DNA from: Telopea speciosissima
Taxonomy: Eukaryota > Streptophyta > Magnoliopsida > Proteales > Proteaceae
Direction of reading: 5' to 3'
Assembly (NCBI RefSeq): GCF_018873765.1
Contig: NC_057926.1
Location: 51,999,878 to 52,063,877 of the forward strand
Length of the DNA stretch: 64,000 nt
Within the stretch, counting starts at the first letter, position 1, and each line of letters starts with the position of its first letter. This document shows positions 46,545-56,772 of the stretch, piece by piece. Under the pieces are notes generated by a model, which worked only from the letters and a program-made list of their open reading frames with translations, made no database searches and had not been told where the DNA came from. A program made the translations under genes and the position numbers.

Positions 46545-46800
46545 TGAGGTATCACCGTATCAGTATCAGATCTGCCGGATCATATCGGTATCAGTCGAGT
46601 CCGATATTGATATCGATACTTGGTCAATCCTAGATCAGATATCGGTATTGGATCAAGGGTGAAATCGTTAAAAAATTAATTTTTAATGAAAATAGGGATA
46701 AAATTGACCAATCCAGGCCAAGACCGGCTGATCCAAATAGGTATCGACAATACCGATGCCAATCCTGATATCGATACGATGATACCTCACGATCTGAGTC
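46545..46800. repeat. TATCGATA-type dispersed repeat, foldback copy
   Basis: Left edge gaggtatcaccgtatcagta and right edge gatatcgatacgatgatacc followed by tc face each other, so the copy looks like a foldback element with gaggtatca ends. The interior holds cgatattgatatcgatac and a short A/T-rich centre. This is the clearest whole copy of the family. Confidence 0.65.
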
Positions 46801-47873
46801 CGAGCTGTTGAAATATAATGATTCAAAAGTCCATTTTGAAATCGTCTGCTTTGCACCAACCTCCCATTACATTCTTCAACAAGAATCACGCGAAGAGAAT
46901 TCACCATTGGGGTATCTTTATTCCCTTTATCCCCCCCTATTGTGCGAAGTTTGAAATGCCCTTAGTACAATTTTAGGACTCTCATCCAACCACCAAACTC
47001 GTGAATTAAGAAATTCTCTCTTCATCATGGGTGAAGGAAAACTCACCTTGTTAATATAACTAAAAACAAGTCATTGGACTTTCTTTTTTTGGGTAGAAAG
47101 TCATATGATTGGACAGAGGTGTAAAGCATGGTCAATGGGTTTAATTATGGTTATTTCAGTTACTAAATTAACTTGATAAACAATCTAGCCCAACGGATCC
47201 AGGGCCCAGCATCCCTTTTTTTTTATATATTTCGGCCCAGCCCAATAAGGAAGTTACTTATCAAGCATTATTGTTAGGAAAAAACATAAAAAAGTGAGGG
47301 CCTAAGAAGTAGGCAGGGGAACACCGACCATACCCTATGAGGAAATGCTTTCCCACTAACTCGAACTCCTAATTTTGTATTAAGGCTAATCTTAGTTTTT
47401 GTGAAATATCTTAATTAATTAACAAAATTAGTTGATTAGTTGACGCGTGTATGGAAGTCAAACCACCATATATGTGCATGTGAGCACGTTCTCATAAAGT
47501 CAAGAAGTGTCAAAGAATTTGTGATTTTATATTTTTGCCCTTGCATTATAATACATTTTTTTTTCTTTCCATAGGGATAAATCTTGTCATTTCACATGTA
47601 TATTCAAAAAATGTATAAAATAATGACAATTTTATTAATGTTAAATAGTGAGATCGAGTGGGGGTTAAAGAGGGGTAGAGATACCAAGAGGAAAGGAGCA
47701 ACATGCTCTATCGCAATAACTTTTGATAACGAAATAATGATAAGTAACTTTCAAATTATTAATGTAAATTTATATTTTACCTTTGACTTAAAGAATTTTT
47801 GAAAGAAGTGGGCTAAAAGCATCTGGTTCGAATGATTATGAGATACACAATGAGACAAAGCCTATACTCTATA
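46801..47873. other. Spacer, no gene seen
   Basis: AT-rich sequence without element ends or gene-like frames that I can support. Confidence 0.4.
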
Positions 47874-48057
47874 GGGGAATCGTTATCGTCTACGGTTCCC
47901 TGACCGGTGCGGTTCCCTAGTGCCTCTCACAAGAGGGGGGTGGGACTCACCCGGAGCACCTGACCGAACACTCTGCTCGGGTGGGGTCCACCCTCCTCTT
48001 GTGAGAGGCACTAGGGAACCACATCGGTCAGGGAACCGCATACTATAAAAATTCCTC
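47874..48057. mobile_element. Foldback MITE, 184 bp, about 80-bp arms
   Basis: Left arm tacggttccctgaccggtgc then ttccctagtgcctctcacaa; right arm ttgtgagaggcactagggaa then ggtcagggaaccgcata: near-perfect inverted repeats. Outer ends ggggaat and attcctc. Tata borders both sides (47870-47873, 48058-48061), compatible with a short TA-type duplication. The centre is GC-rich. Confidence 0.8.
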
Positions 48058-48544
48058 TATAGGGGAGAGCACTTAGACAATTCACTTTTTTTACAGGGAA
48101 GTCTGTTGGACTTGGGAGGAATTCCTCAAGACGTATTACGATTTTTCACTGAGGAGGTAGATCGAAGTCATCGGGTTCAGATGGGGATAGGAATGCAGAT
48201 TTAGATGCCTTGTATGATAAGGAAGAGAGTATATCCAAAAAATGAAGACCTAGCTTGAAAGCCCTAGAGCTAGAGCTTCTACTGCTATATAAACGAGCTA
48301 ATGTCCATGCAACCAAACAACGACTAGCTAATCGTAGAGCACCATTGCGCTAACACAGTAAGAAAAGCGCTAACGCCCCAACTGTAAACAGGCGTGCTAA
48401 TGCATCGCTAGCTCAATGTCAGTAGAAGGGAAGAAAACAAACATGGTCACCCTTTTTAGGAATATGGCTCAAAAAATTAGACAAATGACAATCAAAAAAT
48501 GGTACCATGTTCTAATTGTATGTCTATAGAGGTGTCATTTATAC

Positions 48545-48929
48545 AATTCTTATATAAAACTACAAAACTACATGGAATAAACAAGGAGTAACACATGGTA
48601 TCATACATGGGACAAGGTTTTCCACGAAGCTAGAGTGAGAAACCACATCAATGAGAGGACAATTATATATACGATTACAAAACTATATGAAATAAAAAAA
48701 TAAAATACACAAAGAATAACACATGCTATTATACATAGGGGCAAAGGTTTCCCACGAAACCAAAGTGGGACAGAAACCACACTAATGAAAAGACAATTTT
48801 ATATACAATTACAAAACTACATGGAATAAAGAAAGAATGCAAAAGGAGAAACACATGCTATATATAATACATGGGGGCATAGCTTCCAACGAAACCAAAG
48901 TGGGAAAGAAACCACACCAATGAGAGGAC
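48545..48929. repeat. Three-copy tandem repeat, 116-135 bp units
   Basis: Units 48545-48660, 48661-48794 and 48795-48929 each start aatt-tatata, run through attacaaaactayatg, acacatgctat and cgaaaccaaagtggga, and end atgagaggac or a variant. Diverged between copies. No coding frame. Confidence 0.85.
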
Positions 48930-49324
48930 GAGTGATAGATTTGTTCAATAAGAAGTTTTATATTTTATTTGAATAGAGAAAGTGTCAATGTGAATCCCAT
49001 GACTCAAAATGAAAGAACACGTATGAAAGAATCTGCACTCCTGACATCGTGGGTTTTTTCCCCCTCAATCAAGAGCTATTATATTCTAGGTTTCAATCAA
49101 CTAGTGGTTGTAACAATAATATGCCAATTACTAGCCGGTAGCTCTCTTTGTTGCCTTCTGTGTACCTTCTCAAATAATCATCGTGGGTTGGGGAAGGGGT
49201 TGTTGGTTTTACATAAACGTCAAGGAAAGACAAAGTAACGTATTAGAAGTGGACACTACAACCCCTCCAAGGCTCCAATGCCCCAAAATTTGAACACAAA
49301 CCTGCAAATGCAACAGGAGGTGGT

Positions 49325-49487
49325 GTCTCATGATGGTATCCGGATCAACTACCCACATGGGGAAGAGTGGGGACAGATTTGACTCCTCCATGGTGCATGG
49401 GTCCCACATCCTTCAGGTGGGTCTCATACCCCATACCCCATGAAGGATTCAAATCTATCCCCACCCATCCTCATGATGAGTTTTTCA
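49325..49487. mobile_element. Foldback MITE remnant
   Basis: tctcatgatgg, gtggggacagatttga and ctcctccatgg on the left pair with the reverse complements of ccatgaaggattc, aaatctatccccac and cctcatgatgag on the right. No clear target duplication. Confidence 0.6.
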
Positions 49488-49639
49488 ATTGTTTTACTAA
49501 TATAGGAAATATTTATGATTTGGACTGATTCGCAATCTTGGAATACATTCTAAGAAATCATATGGAATGCAACCTTAATTTCAAAAAATCCTTGACATGA
49601 TTCCAAAGACTTCAAAAGTAGTTGATTCACTCCAACCAT

Positions 49640-50261
49640 AATTTAGAGTTGAGATCTATAAGGGATGAGGTCCCTACGAGGCTACAACCCACAAAATGTT
49701 GAGATTGAGAAAATGAGATGATAAATATACGTTAAATAAATAATGGGTCCATTTGTTTAAGATTATGAATGAAAGACTAAGGATGCATTTGGTATGCATT
49801 CTTGGAATGCATTCTTGGAATGCATTTTAAATTGATAATGCATTCGAATAAATCATACCAAACGATTTCAAAGTATATCTATCTATATGTTGAGATTGAG
49901 AAAATGAGATGACAAATATACATTAAATAAATAAGGGGTCTATATGTTTAAGATTATGGATGAAAAACTTATGTATTCTTGAAATGCATTTTAAGTCGAT
50001 AATGGATTCGAATATATCATACCAACCACTTTCAAAGTATATCTATATTTTTCATTTTCTTAATCACCATTTATAGTTGAGATCTTCACGAGATGGGGTG
50101 CTCGAGACCCACAAAATATTGACGATGAGAGTATAAGATGACAAATATACATTAAAAAATAGTACGTACTCATGTTAAAATCATGGGTGGAAAATTAAGG
50201 TTGTGTTTGATATGATTCGTTAAAATACATTATCAACTAGGAATACATACCAAACACAACC
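49640..50261. repeat. Tandem block, three copies, each ending in a Tourist-like MITE
   Basis: Near copies of gttgagattgagaaaatgag, acaaatatacattaaa and gtttaagattatgratgaaa occur at about 49699, 49893 and 50116. Each is followed by MITE sequence (tttggtatgcattcttg, about 49792; partial at 49975; 50199). The third MITE copy, 50199-50261, has perfect 11-bp ends ggttgtgtttg and caaacacaacc. Confidence 0.65.
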
Positions 50262-50589
50262 TTTATTTTATTTTATTTTTTACTGAGATTCGATCTGATC
50301 AGATGTTAATGTCCATATTTGTCATCTAATATAAAGGTTGAAGGAGGGAAAAGTCCAAAGAAATGAAGAAAATTAGAAGACAAGACAAGATTGTATTAGG
50401 TGGCAAATCACATCGTTAATATATTATATTCAAATTTTGGTGAGAAGTGAGATCTGTAAGACATGTATTAGGTGAAGCGACCAAGAGATTAGGGTGTGTG
50501 TCACAAATTCACAATTGCCCTTAAAGTGATATCTGATAAGGAACTTGCTTTTCAGTCTCTCTAATTGGGTATAATGGTAAAAAACGTAA

Positions 50590-50890
50590 TCAATCTATAA
50601 CCGTGGTTCTAAGTATCGGTATTGTATTGCCCGATAAGTAATCACTCTATAATCATGGTTCTAAGTATTGGGATTGTATCACCCGTATCGGGTGGTACGT
50701 ACCAGTTTTGCATTTAGTCGATCCCGATACCGTATCGATGATACAATACGAACAAAGGGTAAAATGGTCAAAAAACTCATCTTTTAAGGAGATTCACAGG
50801 TAATTTCGTCCGATACAACCGATCCATTTTGATACTGTATCGATATCGTATCGGTTTTGCAAATGACCGATACTCGATCCGATACCATGC
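50590..50890. repeat. TATCGATA-type dispersed repeat, split by an hAT-like element
   Basis: Starts with two near copies of ggttctaagtatcggtattg / ggttctaagtattgggattg and ends cgatccgataccatgc. The matching outer word gaaccatg occurs only after the inserted element at 51724, so the repeat resumes there. Confidence 0.6.
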
Positions 50891-50898
50891 ACTAGAAC

Positions 50899-51720
50899 TA
50901 AGGGTGTTAAACGGTCTGGTTTCGGTTAAACAGTTCAGTTTAGTTCGGATTTGACTGCTTGAGGGTGGAAACCGTAACCAGACCGTTTAGCTAAACGGTT
51001 GCATATCCAAAACCATAACCGTTTAGTAAACGGTTTCGGTCATACGGTTTCGGTTAAATGGTTATACACGATTTTCGGTTAAATAGTTATACACAGTTTT
51101 GATTAAACGGTTCTACACGGTTTGGGTTAGCCGGTTATGAATAACATCCTTGATTTACTAAATAGTTTAATAGTTCTCAAACCAAACCTCCTGCATTTTT
51201 TAATAGAAAATAGGTTGTAGCCTGTAGTGCCATATCTTTTAATTAGTAAATACCTTCAATGGACGATGGATCCCATGAAAATATTGTACCTTCAATCACT
51301 ATTTACCCTTTTTTTCTTTTTTTCTTTTTGGGTAGAAAACGGTTTACCTTCCATATAATAATACTAATTAGTTATTAATTATGAAGTTATTAGTTTTTTT
51401 TTTGTTTTTAAAAAAGGAAATCATCTATTGAAGAAACGTGACTTAGTGAGTTAGTGATTTAGTGGTTAGTACGTAGTAGTTGCTATTGCTAGGTTTTGAA
51501 GCTTTTGATGTTTGGTTTAAACGGTTATAATCGGTTGTAATTGGATTAAAGGGCCTGAAACCGTTGGATTAATCGGTTAAAATCGGACCAAACCATTTAG
51601 TTAAACGATGGCATTTCTAAAACCATAACCAGACCATTTATTTAAACGGTCTATTGGTTCCAGTTTAAACGGTTCAGTTCGATTTCGATAAACGGTTTTG
51701 GTTTTGTTTTGACACCCTTA
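50899..51720. mobile_element. hAT-like non-autonomous element with perfect 8-bp target duplication
   Basis: The ends taagggtgttaaa and ttttgacaccctta are inverted repeats, and the 8-mer actagaac flanks exactly (50891-50898, 51721-51728), the size typical of hAT elements. The 822-base interior is dominated by degenerate copies of cggttaaacggtt in both orientations near the two ends. No transposase frame. Confidence 0.8.
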
Positions 51721-51728
51721 ACTAGAAC

Positions 51729-52392
51729 CATGTCTATAACCATTTATCCCAATGACAACGAAGATAGCATAAAGGCCATTTATAGAAGTTTGTACAGAAC
51801 TTTGCAACTATGAGACTATGGCATCAAATAGGTTGTGAGCTACATTATTGGAGATGATCATAGAGTGTTGGCCATTTTTTTTAGTGCCTTTTTAACCACT
51901 TAATAAACTCTATTAGGTCTGTAACTTGAATTGTAAATGGTGAACCATTGGATTTACCTGTTCACAAAATTTAGACAAATTTTCCTCATTAATTTCTAAT
52001 GCATGGAATTCTTTTTTTTTTTTTGGGGGGGTGGGAGGGGGGAAAGGGATGGTTGGTGTATCTATCATTTGAATCCAAATTAATCTTCATTGATAAATAA
52101 TAAGTCATGCCCCGTTGTTATTACCACTAGAGAAAAAAGAATGGTGAATTTATCTATTCTAATAAGCTTCTCATGATGGCCCAAATATTTTCCACGTGAC
52201 AGATCAAATGAAAACTAAAATTTATGGATGGATAAATCCTAAGGTCTTCTACTCTACATGTTCATTCCAGAGGGACTTCACCAAGTGACAAAATGATACT
52301 TTGAGTCCAATGACAGTAAGAGAGTGCATTGACATGGGTGATTGAAAAATATAAGGATATATGAATGGGTAGATATTTGATTGAGAACTTAT
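51729..52392. other. Spacer, no gene seen
   Basis: AT-rich with a T-run/G-run at 52012-52045. No gene or complete element. Confidence 0.4.
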
Positions 52393-52732
52393 TGTTGGAG
52401 GGTCCAACTCAAAACCTTTGAGCATTAGGTGAGAGAGCTCCTCAAGTATATGAAAGCACCTAGGGCCTGAACTAACCGGTGTAAGACTATACTTCTATAA
52501 CTTTCAACATCTTCAGAATCCCTCTCACCTGTAGCTTCGGCATACCTAACTATACATGTAGACAAATAACTTAGGAATGATAACAAATGGACATAAGCTC
52601 TGATATCGTGTTGGAGGTACAATCCAAAACCTCAAGGAATTAGGTGAAAAAGCTCCTCAAGTATATCAAGGAACCAAAGAGCTAAACTAATTGATGTAGG
52701 ACCACACCTCTATAACTCCCAAGATCTCAACA
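52393..52732 (-). mobile_element. TRIM-type LTR element, 340 bp
   Basis: Two direct repeats of about 123 bases (52393-52515, 52609-52732) with TG...CA ends surround only 93 internal bases. On the minus strand the primer-binding site cgatatcagagc (52608-52597) directly follows the first LTR and resembles the initiator tRNA-Met complement. The flanks cttat and gttat may be the target duplication. The LTRs are strongly diverged, so it is old. Non-coding by nature. Confidence 0.7.
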
Positions 52733-53245
52733 GTTATCTTGATGGATCATCTGAATACACTTTTACCATATACAAAAAAGGGTAGAATTAACATACCTAA
52801 ATATATTTACAAACCTAACCCTAATCAAGTAGGAGATGTTTAGATAGATACTGTTTATCAGCTGGGCTAGTCCATTGGGCTATTATAAGGAGGCTGACCA
52901 TGGGGATCCAGCATAGGCCTCGCCAAGAGCCCACTATACTAGACAGGCCCATTAACACGTCCAGATCGAGCACCCCTGATACTCTCTCTCTCCTTTAATA
53001 TATTTTTTTGTACGGTTTGGATCACTAGGACCAATATGTGGGCCCAAGATATATGCAATCCACTAATGAAGCACAAAATAAAGAAAAATAAAATAAACTG
53101 AGCAGATTCATTTTTGTTAGTAACCCTAGAAAAGAACATTATTTAACCTAGTCACATTTCCACTAGTGCCATGACCCATCCCTCTTTAGGTTCTTCGAGG
53201 TGGGAATATGACACCTGCACGTTCCTGCTTGCTAATCCAAAAAGA

Positions 53246-53250
<5 letters not shown>

Positions 53251-53279
<29 letters not shown>
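53251..53279 (+). repeat. Poly(T) run
   Basis: About 29 consecutive T, possibly the tail of an antisense retroposon; no body was recognised beside it. Confidence 0.7.
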
Positions 53280-53280
<1 letters not shown>

Positions 53281-53472
53281 TGCTCACCTTTTATAAAGAA
53301 GAAAGTGTATCGACCTATAATACATTGCAAGAAATCATGCCAAATATAACTCTTTAATTTTTTTAAATTCTATTATATTATTTAAAATGTTTTAAAGTAC
53401 AATTGTATAACTTATTTGTTTTTACAGAAAATAAATAGTGAGTCTAGATGTTTCAGACCATGGTTGGAACAA

Positions 53473-53548
53473 GGCTGCGTATGGTATGATATCTTGGAAT
53501 GCATTATAAACTTAAATTGCATTTCAAAAGGCATACCAAACACAGCTT
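53473..53548. mobile_element. Short Tourist-like MITE
   Basis: ggctgcgtatggtatgatat faces gcataccaaacacagc over 76 bases, the short version of the family at 8906. Confidence 0.55.
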
Positions 53549-53599
53549 GTACTTTCTAAGAAAGGGCATATGTCACCTTAAAACATGATTCAAGGTACA

Positions 53600-53780
53600 A
53601 ATACTATGTTGGCCGATTTATATCAATATCACCGATATTTAATACTAATACAATGTAGCTATTGAATTTTTTGTTTGGTATTAATCCAATACGGGGAGAT
53701 ACCATCAATCCGTATCAATATCATATTCACATTGACAATAACCGATATAGACATCGATACCAAATACCTAAAACAATGCC
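53600..53780. repeat. TATCGATA-type dispersed repeat
   Basis: Contains atatcaatatcaccgat, gtatcaatatcatattc and ccgatatagacatcgatacc. Confidence 0.5.
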
Positions 53781-54452
53781 ACAGAGGTCACACATCATGA
53801 TCAAAGGAACATGTAATGGTGAACCAAGTTAGTGGTGAGGGTTAAGGGTGAGATGGACCACAAATCCCAGAGTCACTGTCTGATAGATACTTGATATGGG
53901 GATGTGATCTAATGTGGCAAATCTGAGGAAACTTTCCTGGCAGCATGCAAAACAAGTAGAAAGAGGGATTTTTATCCTCTCAAGTTCCTCATCTCTCAGT
54001 TCCTCTTAAATACCCCTTAAAAAATCGATACTTGGCAGGTTTTAATCCGACGGTCAGATTTGAATCCAAGCATTCACACATCCAACCCTAACTCTAACTT
54101 AACCCGAATTACCTGATTCTCTCTCCTCTCTTATTGTGGCGCAACCCTCTCCTCTCCTCTCTTCTCTCACTCATCCCTATCTCTCTTTCTTTGCTACCAG
54201 AGTGTTCTAGCGACATCAATTGTAGTGCAGCGGCAACCTTTCTACTTCCAGATAAAAATCCTTTCCGTTGAACCTCCTTCCTCACTTTCTTCTTCGTCAC
54301 TCTCTCAACGTTACTTGCAAAAACCAGAGCTTCTTCCTGTTACTTGCAAAATATAAAAACCATTCGACTGTTGAAATATATGCTCTCTTACATCTCTATG
54401 TTGTGTGATCCTTGTGAGACAATTTATGATTCATGGAAATGGACTTGCTTAT

Positions 54453-54856
54453 TGTTATGTGCCTAATGGGGTCCATTCTAGTTTATGACGCTAGATTGGG
54501 CCAGCCTAGTATGGGATAGGTTAAAGGACTTGATTTAACGCGTTCCATCAGTTTCGGAGCTTTTACCGGTCAAGTACCTAATATTTGGTATCAGAGCTGG
54601 GCACTATGTCATGGGTTCGAGTCACGGAGAGGGCTACTTGGAGTAGAGTGAAAGCCGTCAAGAAAGGGCTACCTGCCACTAGGCAAAAACCCTGGAGCAG
54701 AGTGCAAAAGCGTGGTGGTCTGTTATGTGCCTAATGGGACCCACTCTAATGTATGTCACTAGATTGGGCTAACCTAGTATGAGATAGGTTAAAGGGTTTG
54801 ATTTAATACGTTCCATCAGCTTCAGAGCTTTTAACGTATCGATCAAGTACTTAATA
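54453..54856 (+). mobile_element. TRIM-type LTR element, about 400 bp
   Basis: Direct repeats 54453-54583 and 54721-54856 both start tgttatgtgcctaatggg and end agtacytaata. The first is followed by the exact initiator tRNA-Met primer-binding word tggtatcagagc (54586-54597), and a purine-rich stretch precedes the second. The internal part is about 135 bases and non-coding. The two repeats differ by roughly one base in eight, so it is old. No certain target duplication. Confidence 0.75.
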
Positions 54857-56772
54857 CTCATATTGTGTATATGATTTCAATATAAATAGGAAAGAAATAC
54901 TCAACCATAGTTAGGACAGTCAAACCAATTCTCATATGAGCTCCCACCGGTTCATTCATTTGACCATAGACTAGAGCTACTTTGGATTTTGCAATATTTT
55001 GTTCATTAATCACCCCAGGGTTCCAAGCTCAACGGTGGCAACTAAACACGAGGGATGTGTTCGTTGAGGGACTTAACCCAATACCTTACAGTACGAACTG
55101 ATGACAACCATGCACCACCTGCGTCCGTGTTATCGAAAACACCCCTCTCTTTCAAGAGAATTCAAAGCATGTCAAGCCCTGGTAAGATTCTTCGCTTTGC
55201 ATCAAATTAAACCACATTTGTCCACTCATTCTTACTCCTATTTCATATATATTCCAAAACTTTCAGACAAATTACTCAGAAATATTAAAAGGGGTTTATG
55301 ACTTTTCCAATTTTTTGAAAAAACGGATAAGATGGTACATTCATACACGACCGTGTATGAAAACTTTTTCCAATATTAAAAGATCATTTTTAGGGATTTG
55401 AATTTTTGGCCAAAAAATCTGGCTCCTTAGTTCTTTGGAAAAATACAATTTAATGAATTTTCTGAGATAAATTCAAAATTTAGACGGTTCAAGATAAGAG
55501 TTTCAAGTTCCAAGATCCAAATGTCATTCAATTGATTCTGGGCACCATTGAGAAGACTCTTCTGCACCATTGCCTTCTTGGGAAAAGAGCCAAGCTCAGT
55601 TTTCATGGTAGCATGTGTCCATGTTTCAAAAGTTTCAACTTCCCATCAATGATGTACAGCGAAGTACACGGAATTGAATAATAAATGCTTTCCAAGTAAT
55701 TCATCTAGACTGATATTTCTTGATTTGAACAATAAATGCTCTCCACGTATTCCATTTGGACTTATACTATTGTGTAGCTTCTTTCATGCACTAAAAACAA
55801 ATGAAAAACCATGACTTGTTCTGCAACTAGTTTTGGAACAGACACTAAAGAATATAGAAGTGAAATCAGCATGAATCACAATGACCAGTGTCTGTGAACT
55901 ATAGCTAGGACCACCAAGAACTCAAAAAAGAAAGCTTGAGATAGGAGGCAAGATCATTTGTAAGCTTCTTCAACAACTTTTTAGAAATTGAATCTCTATA
56001 AACATGATAAATCTATAAGTGAAGAGTCTCTTCAACATGGATTGAATGATATTATTAGGTCCAAAGAAGAGACTTCAAAATAATTTGAAAATGATTTCAC
56101 AAGGGCTATGTTTTCCTACACCCACAGGTCAAGGGAGACTGGTGGGTTCTAATGGTATGGAGGATCAATGGGGGTATTATCAAATTCGGGTTCTACAAGG
56201 GTCAAATACTTTTATGACCCTTAGCTGGGGGTACTTAAAAGTTTTCCCTTCCTATTATGTAATTCTCAAGTGCAGTGAATGCCTTGCATGTTTTTAGAGA
56301 ATGAAAAACTCTTACCAAAAATAGGAGAATGAAAAGCCAACATTTTAGTCTTCTCATTAGAAGAAAAAGTACACCTATTGAGAGAACTTCTATTGGAAAT
56401 GCTCTACCCCTTTCCAACATCACAAATAAGAATGTTCAAACTTTACCCAAAAAAATTGCAAATCTGAGACACAAATCTATTCCTTTCTTTAACAGTAATT
56501 AAGTAAAAGCCGTCTTATATTTATTATTAATGTAACTGTTATTGAACAAGTGACAAAATCAAAAGGCAGGAAACATAAATTTAACTGCCCAGATCTTCAA
56601 TTTATAAGGGCGAAGATCCACTAATCAACCTACTATAACATTACATGCATTTCTAATGGAAAAAAAAGATTTAGATCCAGCAACACATCAATCCCTGGCA
56701 CAAGTGAAACAGCAAGCAGATCCCATGACAAACACCACCTCAATGGTGGCCTTGACTGAAGCCTCATGGTGT
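54857..56772. other. Spacer downstream of GS1
   Basis: AT-rich spacer and, at the right, the GS1 3' UTR. A diverged local duplication lies at about 55676-55765 (aataaatgctttccaagta / aataaatgctctccacgta). No gene seen. Confidence 0.4.

Noticed and set aside
48545-48929. CRISPR-like array
   Set aside because: The units are directly adjacent and diverged, with no spacer pattern, and this is plant nuclear DNA.
54586-54625. tRNA-like words tggtatcagagc and ggttcgagtc
   Set aside because: The first is a retroelement primer-binding site between two direct repeats; no tRNA fold fits.
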